Counted from the first letter of the stretch, positions 44,991 through 52,949 are shown. The stretch: DNA of 64,000 nucleotides from an uncultured Christensenella sp. (GCA_910586035.1 CAJUHT010000005.1:45902-109901); one strand, 5' to 3'. Made by a program: numbers and translations. The notes: generated from the sequence alone by a model not told the origin.

Positions 44991-45354
44991 ATGGATAAAG
45001 AAATTTATGCTCGGGCGCTGAGCTTGCTTTCGGAAGATAAAACGCAGGAAGCGCTCGATTTGCTTGAAAGTGTAGAGGATAAGGACGCCGAATGGCACTA
45101 TCTCGGCAATATATCTGGCTAAAAATTGGACTAACGAGAGCCGTAAACAGCTTGAAATAGCAATAGAGCTGGCTCCCGACAATAAGCAGTACAGACGGGA
45201 ATTGGCTGAATTACGGCAATATATGAATGGGTTGGCGGAAGAGCCGCAGGATAAGGGTGGTACCGCCAATAGAAGCAACGGCGGCGAGCAATTGGGCTCG
45301 GGCTGCGCGGAATGTTGTTGCGAAGGCGTTTGCGGCGGACTGTGCGGCGGTTAA
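44991..45354 (+). pseudogene. Frameshifted paralogue of the J-like/TPR cysteine-rich protein
   Basis: The first frame (44991-45122) encodes 'ALDLLESVEDKDAEWHYL' and then stops. The second frame resumes at about 45103 as 'SAIYLAKNWTNESRKQLEIA' and runs to a Cys-rich end 'GCAECCCEGVCGG' at 45354. Aligned with the intact neighbour (WHYL-Q-SVVFYRKNWVNES), exactly five bases are missing between the Tyr codon of WHY and the following Ser codon. It therefore looks like a tandem duplicate, lacking the J-like N-terminus, inactivated by a 5-base deletion. A sequencing or assembly error is the main alternative. Confidence 0.75.
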
Positions 45355-45402
45355 AAACGTATCATAAAGGTTGCGCGCCGTGCGCAATGATTGGGAAGCG
45401 TT

Positions 45403-47121
45403 ATGGAAAAGAATAAGGAATACATAGGCGAAGTCCTCTCTCTCGGCACCGAGGGGGAGGGCATTATAAAAATAGGGGAAGAAAGGGCGTTTGTGCCCTT
45501 CTGCGCAGTTGGCGAAAGGGTGTCGTTTAAAGCGCTTAAAGTTACGGGCAAGGCGGCTTACGGCAAGCTTACGGAGGTGCATACTCTTTCAGTCGACAGG
45601 GTGGCGCCCGCGTGCCCGCACTTTGAAAAATGCGGGGGCTGTCAGTTACAGCACATATCCTACTCCGCGCAGTTGGCTTTTAAAAGGGAGCTTGTTTACA
45701 ACTGTCTAAAAAAAATAGGCAATTTGGAAGTTGAGGTGAATGAACCGGTGCCCAGCGGCAGTCAGTACGGCTACCGCAATAAGCTCGCCCTCCCCGTAGG
45801 CAGGGACGAAAGCGGCAATACGGTAGTCGGTTTTTATGCGCCGCGCTCGCACAGAATAGTGCCAATCACTTGCTGTCCGTTGCAGGCGGAGTGGTCGGGC
45901 AAGCTTATACCCGCGCTGTTGAGGTTTATGGACGAGGCGGGCTATACGGGCTATGACGAGCGCACATTAAAGGGCGACATAAGGCACCTTGTGGCAAGGC
46001 AGGTAAACGGCGGTATGCTCATAACCGTCGTGGCTGTCCGCAAAATCGCTTTGGACAAATTTGCCGAAATTCTTGACGCAACGTTTAAAAAATACGCGCT
46101 GTGGCTGAACATAAACGGCGGCACGGGCAACACGGTTTTCGGAAAAGAGTGGCATATATGCCGCGGCGAAGGCTATTTTGACGGCGAAGAGGAGGGCGTA
46201 AAGTTCAAGGCAGGCGCGCAGACTTTCTTACAGGTCAACGACGGCGTGCGCAAAAAACTGTACGCTTCGGTTGTGGCGGAAGTTAAGGACGGCGACGCTA
46301 TCGCCGTAGATTTGTACAGCGGCGGGGGTATGCTCACGGCAATGCTTGCCAAGGGGTGCCGCGCGGCGTACGGCATAGAGATTGTGCCCGAGGCGGTGGA
46401 GTGCGCAAACGGACTTAAACGGGCGAACGGGCTTGGCGAAAAAATGTTTAACTACTGCGGCGCGGTAGAGGACAAAATAGGCGAAGTTTTTGAAAAGACC
46501 GCGGGATATAGGCGGGTTATCGTGTGCGACCCGCCCAGAAAGGGTATGGAGCGCTCGGTAGTAAAAGCCGTGCTTGCAAGCGGTGCGGACAAGGTTGTGC
46601 TCGTATCCTGCAACCCCGCCACGCTCGCGCGCGATTTGGGGCTGTTGTGCGGAAGCTTAATTGAAATGGACGGCAACATAATCAAAAACCCCGCATACCA
46701 AACGGAGGGGCTTGCGGGCTATTATAAAATAACTTCGGTAACGCCGTTCGATATGTTCCCTCAGACAAAACACGTGGAGACGTTGGTCGTTCTTTCCAAA
46801 AAAATTCCCGACGGACATATCAACATAAAGGTTGAGTTCGGCGAAGAGGAAGGGCAGGTATCTTTGAAAGAGGTTGCCAAACGAGTAAAAGAGCGTAAGC
46901 CCAAAGAGAAAGTAACTTACAAGAAAATTCAAGACTACATTGAAAAGACTTACGGCTTCAAAGTCCACACGGCGTACATAGCCGAAGTCAAGCGCGATTT
47001 AGGATTGCCTATGTATGATGCGCCCAACGCTGTCGAAGAATTAAAAAGACCGCGTGCGCATCCGACGCCGAGAATGGCGAAAGCAATTAAAGAGACGTTA
47101 AAATATTTTGATATAGTTTAA
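45403..47121 (+). CDS. rlmD: 23S rRNA (uracil-5-)-methyltransferase RlmD-like with C-terminal extension
   Basis: A 572-residue TrmA/RumA-family RNA methyltransferase. The TRAM RNA-binding domain (about 1-55) is followed by the Fe-S cysteine motif 'CPHFEKCGGCQ', the SAM-binding region 'AVDLYSGGGMLTAML' and the catalytic C403 in 'VLVSCNPATLARDL'. The usual enzyme ends near residue 470; here about 100 more residues follow ('KIQDYIEKTYGFKVHTAYIAE', 'LKRPRAHPTPRM'), a small basic domain that I recall on other Clostridial homologues. Codon use shifts towards AT in this last part, just before the accessory island. Start at the ATG at 45403; the in-frame TTG at 45391 is less likely. Confidence 0.9.
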   Translation: MEKNKEYIGEVLSLGTEGEGIIKIGEERAFVPFCAVGERVSFKALKVTGKAAYGKLTEVHTLSVDRVAPACPHFEKCGGCQLQHISYSAQLAFKRELVYNCLKKIGNLEVEVNEPVPSGSQYGYRNKLALPVGRDESGNTVVGFYAPRSHRIVPITCCPLQAEWSGKLIPALLRFMDEAGYTGYDERTLKGDIRHLVARQVNGGMLITVVAVRKIALDKFAEILDATFKKYALWLNINGGTGNTVFGKEWHICRGEGYFDGEEEGVKFKAGAQTFLQVNDGVRKKLYASVVAEVKDGDAIAVDLYSGGGMLTAMLAKGCRAAYGIEIVPEAVECANGLKRANGLGEKMFNYCGAVEDKIGEVFEKTAGYRRVIVCDPPRKGMERSVVKAVLASGADKVVLVSCNPATLARDLGLLCGSLIEMDGNIIKNPAYQTEGLAGYYKITSVTPFDMFPQTKHVETLVVLSKKIPDGHINIKVEFGEEEGQVSLKEVAKRVKERKPKEKVTYKKIQDYIEKTYGFKVHTAYIAEVKRDLGLPMYDAPNAVEELKRPRAHPTPRMAKAIKETLKYFDIV

Positions 47122-47165
47122 AATGAAGTGACAGAACAAATATTTGCTCTGTCACTTCATTTTTT
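47121..47165 (+). terminator. Intrinsic terminator at the end of rlmD
   Basis: AAATGAAGTGACAGA and its exact complement form a 15-base stem beginning at the rlmD stop, followed by six T residues. It marks the left edge of the AT-rich island. Confidence 0.85.
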
Positions 47166-47178
47166 GTCGCCTAAATGT

Positions 47179-47205
47179 TTGATAATATAAAAACTGTGTT
47201 ATAAT
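47179..47205 (+). promoter_or_regulatory. Possible promoter of the PRTase-DprA-HAD cassette
   Basis: TTGATA and TATAAT with a short spacer of 15 bases. The -10 box is perfect; the spacing is poor, so it may be weak or activator-dependent. Confidence 0.4.
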
Positions 47206-47211
47206 GAAAGC

Positions 47212-47331
47212 ATAGAGCAAATAACCTTTTCAGGCTTGCCTAAATTTCAAATAAAAATGACTATAAATTAACCACTCAATAGTGGTTGATCAGTCGTACA
47301 ATTAATCACAAAGGTTTGTGGTTAATTTTTT
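47212..47331 (+). ncRNA. Candidate leader RNA/attenuator with two competing hairpins
   Basis: Between the -10 box and the first gene lies an untranslated leader of about 145 bases. Hairpin 1: AACCACT (47270-47276), loop CAAT, AGTGGTT (47281-47287). Hairpin 2: ATTAATCACAAA (47301-47312), loop GG, TTTGTGGTTAAT (47315-47326), then a T-run, a standard terminator. ATTAACCAC at 47267-47275 can pair with GTGGTTAAT of hairpin 2, so hairpin 1's left arm can act as an antiterminator. It could be a riboregulator of the downstream cassette or a small terminated RNA. I do not recognise a known riboswitch family. Confidence 0.4.
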
Positions 47332-47345
47332 ATTGTAAAAATTTA

Positions 47346-47354
47346 GGGGGGGGG
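47346..47354 (+). promoter_or_regulatory. Ribosome binding site made of a nine-G tract
   Basis: Nine consecutive G end 4 bases before the ATG at 47359. The tract is the only Shine-Dalgarno-like sequence for the first cassette gene. Length changes by slippage would alter spacing and thus translation. Confidence 0.6.
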
Positions 47355-47358
47355 TAAA

Positions 47359-47964
47359 ATGAGAAAGTTTACAATAAAAGCAAACAGTTATTTGGGGATG
47401 GATATAAAGGGGTATTACAACTGTGACTACGTTGGATACCAAAAAAGCGGCAATCCGGATTTTATCAATCACTTAAAAAATATGACAAGGAAGTCAAGCG
47501 AGTTGGATCTTGTTAAAGACTTTATGGCGGTTTTTGAAAGAACAAGCGAAGACTTAAAAGAAATTATCAAAATTGAGAAATTGCAGGATTGCGTAATTGT
47601 TGTTGCACCGAGGTCAAAAGCTGAAAATCACTATAAACAAAGTCAACTTTTGTTCAAAAAGGCTGTTTCTTGCGTTGCCGATAAAATGGGCTTTCATAAC
47701 GGCTCTAACGCCATAAAGAGAATCAAAGATACTAAAACTACCCATTCTTGGAGAATGGAAAACAATACGGGGGATATGCCGTATGTCGGTATCACAAAGG
47801 ATACTTGTCAAATCGATAAAACAAAAATTCTCAGTAAAGACGTGATACTTGTTGACGATATTTATACGGAAGGTGTTTTTGTTGCGGAAGATTGTATTCA
47901 AACATTGTTGGATTTGGGTGCAAAAAGTGTTATACTGTATGTGATAGCTAAAACGAGGAGTTAG
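47359..47964 (+). CDS. Phosphoribosyltransferase-fold protein (defence cassette, gene 1)
   Basis: A 201-residue cytoplasmic protein. The PRPP-binding loop of type I phosphoribosyltransferases is plain as 'DVILVDDIYTEG' near 173-184, preceded by strand 'DCVIVVAPRSKAENHY' near 82-98. It lacks the zinc finger of ComF, but its arrangement resembles ComF-like PRTases. The stop is 1 base before the DprA-like gene, and a HAD hydrolase follows, so the three form one transcription unit. PRTase/HAD pairs are predicted in conflict systems to make a nucleotide-like metabolite; that role here is inference. Base composition is AT-rich compared with genes before 47,121. Confidence 0.75.
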   Translation: MRKFTIKANSYLGMDIKGYYNCDYVGYQKSGNPDFINHLKNMTRKSSELDLVKDFMAVFERTSEDLKEIIKIEKLQDCVIVVAPRSKAENHYKQSQLLFKKAVSCVADKMGFHNGSNAIKRIKDTKTTHSWRMENNTGDMPYVGITKDTCQIDKTKILSKDVILVDDIYTEGVFVAEDCIQTLLDLGAKSVILYVIAKTRS

Positions 47965-47965
47965 A

Positions 47966-48796
47966 ATGTATTCTCAAACGGCATTAAAATTATATGCGCT
48001 AAAAAAAGAACGCAGAGTAAAATCCAACGCTCATTTTTGGCGAGAGTTCAATGACATTGAAAAAATTAATAATGCTAACGTGGATTTTAAAAAATTTGAG
48101 CAAGAAGTGGAGGATAATGGAGTTAGTTTAATTTGTGTTTATGACGAGGGGTTTCCGCAACTTTCCACAAATCTTAAATTGAGCGAAAAGCCGTTTTTGT
48201 TTGGATATAAAGGCGATATTACTTTACTTGCAAATTCCAAGCAAAACGTTGCGGTTGTGGGCGTTTTAACGCCGACGGCTGATATTATAGAGCGCGAACG
48301 CAAGATAGTTGAAAGATTGGCACAAAAGGATTCTTGTATTGTAAGCGGACTTGCTGACGGTTGCGATACCGTTGCGCACGAGGTGTGTTTATTCTGCAAC
48401 GGAAAGACGGTTGCGATTTTGCCTACGACGCTTGATAATATCTATCCCAAGAAAAATATAGCCCTTGCGGAGAAAATCGTGCGTAGCGGCGGACTTTTGA
48501 TTACGGAATATATTACCGAACCGAATAATCGATATGAAAGCATAAAACGGTTTATCGTGCGCGACAGATTGCAGGCAATGTTTTCAGAGAAAATAATTTT
48601 AATTGCAAGTTATTTGCAGGGGCAGGGGGATAGTGGTTCGCGACACGCAATGGCAAAAGCAAAAGAATACGGCATAGAACGGTTTGTTATGTATAATGAA
48701 CTAACCGATGCCGAAAACCGGATGCTTGCGTTAAATAAAAGTCTTATTGCGGACGGAGCAAAGATATTAACTTCAAAAATACTTGAAAGATTTTAA
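47966..48796 (+). CDS. DprA/Smf-like Rossmann protein of the SLOG superfamily (defence cassette, gene 2)
   Basis: A 276-residue protein with the DprA core: 'KPFLFGYKGD', 'VAVVGVLTPT', 'IVSGLADGCDTVAHEVCL', 'VAILPTTLDNIYPKKN', 'GGLLITEY' and 'QGDSGSRHAMAKAKEYG'. It differs from the competence DprA in having no C-terminal winged-helix domain and in replacing the usual VGSR-x-xS of the nucleotide/ssDNA loop by VGVLTPT. Sandwiched between a phosphoribosyltransferase and a HAD gene, it is unlikely to serve natural transformation; sensing a nucleotide-derived signal or handling foreign DNA is more probable, but inferred. Confidence 0.8.
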   Translation: MYSQTALKLYALKKERRVKSNAHFWREFNDIEKINNANVDFKKFEQEVEDNGVSLICVYDEGFPQLSTNLKLSEKPFLFGYKGDITLLANSKQNVAVVGVLTPTADIIERERKIVERLAQKDSCIVSGLADGCDTVAHEVCLFCNGKTVAILPTTLDNIYPKKNIALAEKIVRSGGLLITEYITEPNNRYESIKRFIVRDRLQAMFSEKIILIASYLQGQGDSGSRHAMAKAKEYGIERFVMYNELTDAENRMLALNKSLIADGAKILTSKILERF

Positions 48797-49329
48797 TGAA
48801 ATATATATTTGATTTGGACGAAACCTTGATCCAATCGACAACATTAAATAATGACGCCTACAATTATGCTTTGGAGAAGTTTGGATATCCGAGAATTAAT
48901 ACAAGCGAACGAATAACAAGAGAAGAACTGAATTTTATTCCTGAGGAACTTTTGCGAAAGATAATCAAAGAAAAACAAAAATATTTTACAAGCGAATGGC
49001 TGCCGTACAGAATAATAATCAATAAAGAGCTTGTTAAAAAGCTAAAAGAATACGGCAGGAAAAATTGTTATCTGTGGACAAAAGCAAGTAAAAATAGAGT
49101 AAAGTCAATTCTAAGATATTGCTGTCTTGATAATTTGTTTAATAAAATTATATTTGACGATAAATTTATATTCCTGACATCAATTGAAAAATTAAAAGCA
49201 GTAACACATTCGGATAAATTCATAATTTATGAGGACAATCACAATTTGTCTCATAATGAACAGGTAGAATTATTAGAGCATTTTGTTGCAGAAAGTTTTG
49301 ATGTTTTTGAATATTCAATAATTAAATAA
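48796..49329 (+). CDS. HAD-family hydrolase (defence cassette, gene 3)
   Basis: A 177-residue protein beginning 'MKYIFDLDETL', with the HAD nucleophile motif D6-x-D8. 'NCYLWTKASKN' supplies the motif II Thr/Ser position and 'KFIIYEDNHNL' the C-terminal acidic motif. The ATG shares a base with the stop of the DprA-like gene (TAATG), so translation is coupled. HAD enzymes are phosphatases or related hydrolases; here the likely substrate is a nucleotide or sugar phosphate made or read by the two upstream products (inference). Confidence 0.8.
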   Translation: MKYIFDLDETLIQSTTLNNDAYNYALEKFGYPRINTSERITREELNFIPEELLRKIIKEKQKYFTSEWLPYRIIINKELVKKLKEYGRKNCYLWTKASKNRVKSILRYCCLDNLFNKIIFDDKFIFLTSIEKLKAVTHSDKFIIYEDNHNLSHNEQVELLEHFVAESFDVFEYSIIK

Positions 49330-49336
49330 GTTATAA

Positions 49337-49372
49337 GTGGCAGAGAAAGTTATCTTTGTCACGTATTTTTTT
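49337..49372 (+). terminator. Probable terminator after the HAD gene
   Basis: GTGGCAGAGA pairs with TCTTTGTCAC (two wobble pairs), followed by a seven-T run. Confidence 0.55.
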
Positions 49373-49494
49373 GGGAAGCACATTCTGATAAAAGTTAAAT
49401 CAAAAAAATTTCACAATCTTGCAATATCGTCCCTAAATTCGCTATTAATGTTTTAATATTTATAAAAAAATTTCTTAAAATAACGTTATCGTTC

Positions 49495-49523
49495 TTGACA
49501 AAGCTAAATATTTTCAATATAAT
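49495..49523 (+). promoter_or_regulatory. Consensus promoter for the IetAS-like operon
   Basis: TTGACA, 17-base spacer, TATAAT: perfect match, 26 bases before the ATG at 49549. The operon thus has its own transcription start, separate from the cassette upstream. Confidence 0.8.
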
Positions 49524-49548
49524 TACATAAAATAAAATTGGTGAGTAT

Positions 49549-50673
49549 ATGAAATATTCAATTGAAATAGGCAAAATTATTGAAGGTTGCTTGAAACACG
49601 ATCAAATTAAAGTTATTAATTATACTAAACAACTTATTAATAAACTAGAAGAAGATGGCGAATTGCGTGCAGCAAATAAATTTAATAGGCTATTAACAAA
49701 TCAAAGCGAAACAACATTGTCTAGCATGGGTGCAAAGGCGATAATGCCTGTTGATTCTGAATCTCGTACAGTTTTAGCGGATATAATTTATCCCGATGAA
49801 AATAATATAGATGTTATTTTATCAAAAAACAATGAAGAAAACTTGAATACTTTTATTTTAAATTATAAAAATGCAGATAAGCTGAATTCATTAGGAATCG
49901 GAGTTTCAAAAACGTTATTATTGTACGGTCCTCCCGGCTGCGGAAAAACACAGAGCGCGTATTTTATAGCTAAAGCTTTGAAACTCCCACTAGTGGTTGC
50001 AAGATTAGACAGCCTTATTTCTTCTTATTTAGGAACAACAGCAAAAAATATACGAATACTCTTTGAATTTGCACAGAAAATGCCTTGTGTGCTTTTTCTT
50101 GATGAATTTGATGCAATTGCAAAGGCACGTGACGACAATAATGAATTGGGTGAACTTAAGAGAGTTGTAAATAGTTTATTACAAAATGTTGATGCAATGA
50201 GTAATGATAGTTTGCTTGTTGCTGCAACCAATCATGATTGTTTATTGGATTCGGCGGTGTGGAGGAGATTTGATTATAAATTAAAAATAGAATTGCCAGA
50301 TGTAGAGGCTATTATCAAAATGATAGATTTATTTGCAAAGGGAAATATTATTCTATCGGAAAAAGAAAAAAATGAATTAGCTACAGCTTTTGAAGGTTTA
50401 AGTGGAGCAAATATAGAAGAAATAATTTTAAAAGCTATACGCAAAGCAGTAATTTATGATACTGAAGTAAGTAAGCAAAATTTATACGAGGAATTATTCT
50501 TATTCAGAGGAGTTATATCAAAAAACATATATGACGAAAAAACATTGTTAAAGAGAAAAGCTAATTTCTTAAGAAAATGTGATGAGAAGATTTTTAGTTT
50601 ACAAGTCATTGCTGAAATCTTAGGAAGTTCGAAGTCTACAATGTCAAAATTATTAAAGGAGAAAGATGATTAA
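49549..50673 (+). CDS. ietA: AAA+ ATPase of an IetAS-type defence pair
   Basis: A 374-residue AAA ATPase with Walker A GPPGCGKT at 127-134, Walker B 'VLFLDEFDAIAK' with D185-E186, and sensor-type 'LLVAATNHDCLLDSAVWRRFD', the FtsH/Cdc48-like classic clade. An N-terminal helical region (1-70) may bind substrate. The last 25 residues ('QVIAEILGSSKSTMSKLLKE') look like a small helix-turn-helix. It overlaps the following subtilase gene by one base (TAATG). An AAA ATPase followed by an S8 subtilase is the layout of the IetAS anti-phage system (ATPase IetA, protease IetS); I assign it on layout and motifs. Confidence 0.8.
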   Translation: MKYSIEIGKIIEGCLKHDQIKVINYTKQLINKLEEDGELRAANKFNRLLTNQSETTLSSMGAKAIMPVDSESRTVLADIIYPDENNIDVILSKNNEENLNTFILNYKNADKLNSLGIGVSKTLLLYGPPGCGKTQSAYFIAKALKLPLVVARLDSLISSYLGTTAKNIRILFEFAQKMPCVLFLDEFDAIAKARDDNNELGELKRVVNSLLQNVDAMSNDSLLVAATNHDCLLDSAVWRRFDYKLKIELPDVEAIIKMIDLFAKGNIILSEKEKNELATAFEGLSGANIEEIILKAIRKAVIYDTEVSKQNLYEELFLFRGVISKNIYDEKTLLKRKANFLRKCDEKIFSLQVIAEILGSSKSTMSKLLKEKDD

Positions 50674-52949
50674 TGGGGAAAAAGAATTTACCAATTAAGT
50701 TGGTGCTGCAAAAAGAAACTGATTTAAAACGAAATCCGGGTGGTGGACAGCTAAAGTTTTTTGGTGGAATTACGCAGGAATTAAAGAGTAACATTTTAAC
50801 CGGCTTGAATAGCTTGATTTCTTATTATGAAGATGTTTTCACTGAAAATAAAAACATTCCTGCTGTTGGTAAAATTACTGTAAAAGACGACGCAATAGCG
50901 AAATCTTATAAACCGAATGACTTTTGTAAGAAGTGTCCCATTATAGGAAGTGCCGATTTGGGAGAAATTTATATAAAGGTTAATAATAAGACTATAGAAG
51001 AGACTAAAAGGTTGATTCAGAATCCGCCATCGGAACGATTTCAAGCAAATATGACTGCTATTTCTAAAATAGAACCTGTTTTTGCTGAAGAAAAGCTTTC
51101 AAAGGCTTTAAAAGAAATAGTCAAAGAAGATGAGTTAAAACAAGTAAATAAGCGCATTAAACTTAAAATCTTTGATTTTGATGACGAATTTGATAATTCA
51201 CAAATAATGAATTATATTATGAGAAAGCTAATTGAATTTGGCTTTGCTGATAGATTTGAGATTATTTCTTACGGCGAACGTATAAGATATATAAAAATTG
51301 AAACTCAAACTTATGACGATATTATTAAATTAGCAAGTATAAATGGGGTAAAATCTGTTGATTTTTTTCAGGATTACACTCTCCCACTTAATGATCTAGT
51401 TAATACCGATTTAAATAGTCTTCTTGAAGACAATTATTCCGACAGCGATATTACTATTGGAATAATTGACGGAGGTATAAGTCCAGAAAATGAATATTTA
51501 AAGCCGTACATTGTTGGGCGTGAAGAATATGTTGATAAGGCATATCAAAATCATAGCCACGCCACATTTATTGCATCAATGATTCAATATGGAAACAAAT
51601 TAAATCATATACCAACTATTATTAATAAAAAATTTAAATTTGTTGATATTATAGCTATGCCCAATGGAGATATTAAGGTAGGTCCCATTGATACAATAAG
51701 TGAAGAAGAACTTATGGAAATTATCGAAGATGCGATGGAAAAATATTCCTCAGGAACAAAGATTTGGAATCTGTCTCTTGGTATTAAGAACAAAGTTTGT
51801 GATGGAACGATGTCAGACTTGGGAATATTTTTAGATTATATTCAAGATAAGTACGAAGTTCAAATATTTGTTTCTAGTGGTAATCTTGAAGAATCTCCCT
51901 TACGAACATGGACTCCTCAAAATAATATGGGCGAAAGAGATCGCATAATATCACCTGCTGACTCTGTTAGAGCAATTACTGTTGGGTCTATAGCTTTATT
52001 TGATTCTACAGATTCTATGGTAAAGAGAAATGAGCCGTCTCCTTTTAGTCGTAGAGGCCCTGGTGCCAGTTACATAATTAAGCCAGACGTTGTTGACTAT
52101 GGTGGGAATATATCTACTTCATATAGTATATCCGGAATCGGCATGAAGGGATTAGATGTCAACGGAAATATTGTTGAAGGTATAGGAACAAGCTACTCAA
52201 CCCCTAGAAGTGCACAAAAATTTGCAGCTATTTACGATGAGATGGTAGAAAAAGATCTGCTCTTAGCTAAAGCCATGTTAATTCATTCGGCTAAAATGAA
52301 TTTTAGGACAATTGTAGATTCTTCTAATATAAACTATTATGGTAATGGTATGCCAAGCAATGATGCTGAAGAAATTTTACAGTGTAGCGAAGACGAAGTT
52401 ACGCTAGTATTTAAACAGAAAATAAAACAAGGCTCACACTTGGAAATGATAGATTTCCCTTACCCGAAATCGTTAATACGAGATGGTAAATGTTTAGGGG
52501 AAATATGTATGACATTGGTATACAATCCTCTTCTTGACGAACGGTTTGGCGCTGAATACTGTCGTGCGAATATAGATGTTAGTTTTGGAACATATAGATA
52601 TGATGATAATGGTAAAATGAAATTTAAAGGGTGTGTGCCTTTAGATACTACATGGGATGAAAAATATGAACGGTCACGGGTACAAAATGGTTTAAAATGG
52701 TGTCCTATTAAGTCTTATTACAGAAAGTTAAGTAAAGGTATACAAGTTGAAGAAGGTTGGAAATTGCGTATCGACATGAGTCCACGTAATGAAACAACTG
52801 TTCCAATTCAAGAATTTGTTTTAATAGTTACAATAAAAGATCCTGAAGGAAATGATATTTATTCAGATGTAGTCAATGGCTTACGCGATAGGGGCTATGT
52901 GACAAATAATCTTGAAACTAGATATCAAGTTCGTCATCGCGGCAATTAA
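50673..52949 (+). CDS. ietS: Subtilisin-like protease of an IetAS-type defence pair
   Basis: A 758-residue cytoplasmic S8-family protease without signal peptide. A 250-residue N-terminal region precedes the catalytic domain with D266 ('GIIDGGIS'), H296 ('HSHATFIAS', equivalent to HGTHVAG) and S507 ('GIGTSYSTPRSA'); the oxyanion Asn sits in 'VSSGNLEE'. The triad is intact, so it should be an active protease. The C-terminal 230 residues are beta-rich. In IetAS the ATPase presumably controls or feeds the protease during phage infection; targets are unknown. Its domain plan has nothing in common with the envelope subtilase at 1352. Confidence 0.82.
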   Translation: MGKKNLPIKLVLQKETDLKRNPGGGQLKFFGGITQELKSNILTGLNSLISYYEDVFTENKNIPAVGKITVKDDAIAKSYKPNDFCKKCPIIGSADLGEIYIKVNNKTIEETKRLIQNPPSERFQANMTAISKIEPVFAEEKLSKALKEIVKEDELKQVNKRIKLKIFDFDDEFDNSQIMNYIMRKLIEFGFADRFEIISYGERIRYIKIETQTYDDIIKLASINGVKSVDFFQDYTLPLNDLVNTDLNSLLEDNYSDSDITIGIIDGGISPENEYLKPYIVGREEYVDKAYQNHSHATFIASMIQYGNKLNHIPTIINKKFKFVDIIAMPNGDIKVGPIDTISEEELMEIIEDAMEKYSSGTKIWNLSLGIKNKVCDGTMSDLGIFLDYIQDKYEVQIFVSSGNLEESPLRTWTPQNNMGERDRIISPADSVRAITVGSIALFDSTDSMVKRNEPSPFSRRGPGASYIIKPDVVDYGGNISTSYSISGIGMKGLDVNGNIVEGIGTSYSTPRSAQKFAAIYDEMVEKDLLLAKAMLIHSAKMNFRTIVDSSNINYYGNGMPSNDAEEILQCSEDEVTLVFKQKIKQGSHLEMIDFPYPKSLIRDGKCLGEICMTLVYNPLLDERFGAEYCRANIDVSFGTYRYDDNGKMKFKGCVPLDTTWDEKYERSRVQNGLKWCPIKSYYRKLSKGIQVEEGWKLRIDMSPRNETTVPIQEFVLIVTIKDPEGNDIYSDVVNGLRDRGYVTNNLETRYQVRHRGN

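Noticed and set aside
45090..45130. Programmed +1 frameshift at GGC-TAA in the J-like paralogue
   Set aside because: Alignment with the intact copy shows five missing bases upstream of the stop, and the second frame already matches before it, so a deletion explains it better.
47207..47345. Retron or CRISPR-type RNA at the start of the defence island
   Set aside because: No reverse transcriptase gene, no repeat-spacer pattern and no long msr/msd-like inverted repeat nearby.
47966..48796. Natural competence operon (ComF + DprA)
   Set aside because: The PRTase lacks the ComF zinc finger, DprA lacks its winged helix, and a HAD hydrolase plus defence genes surround them.
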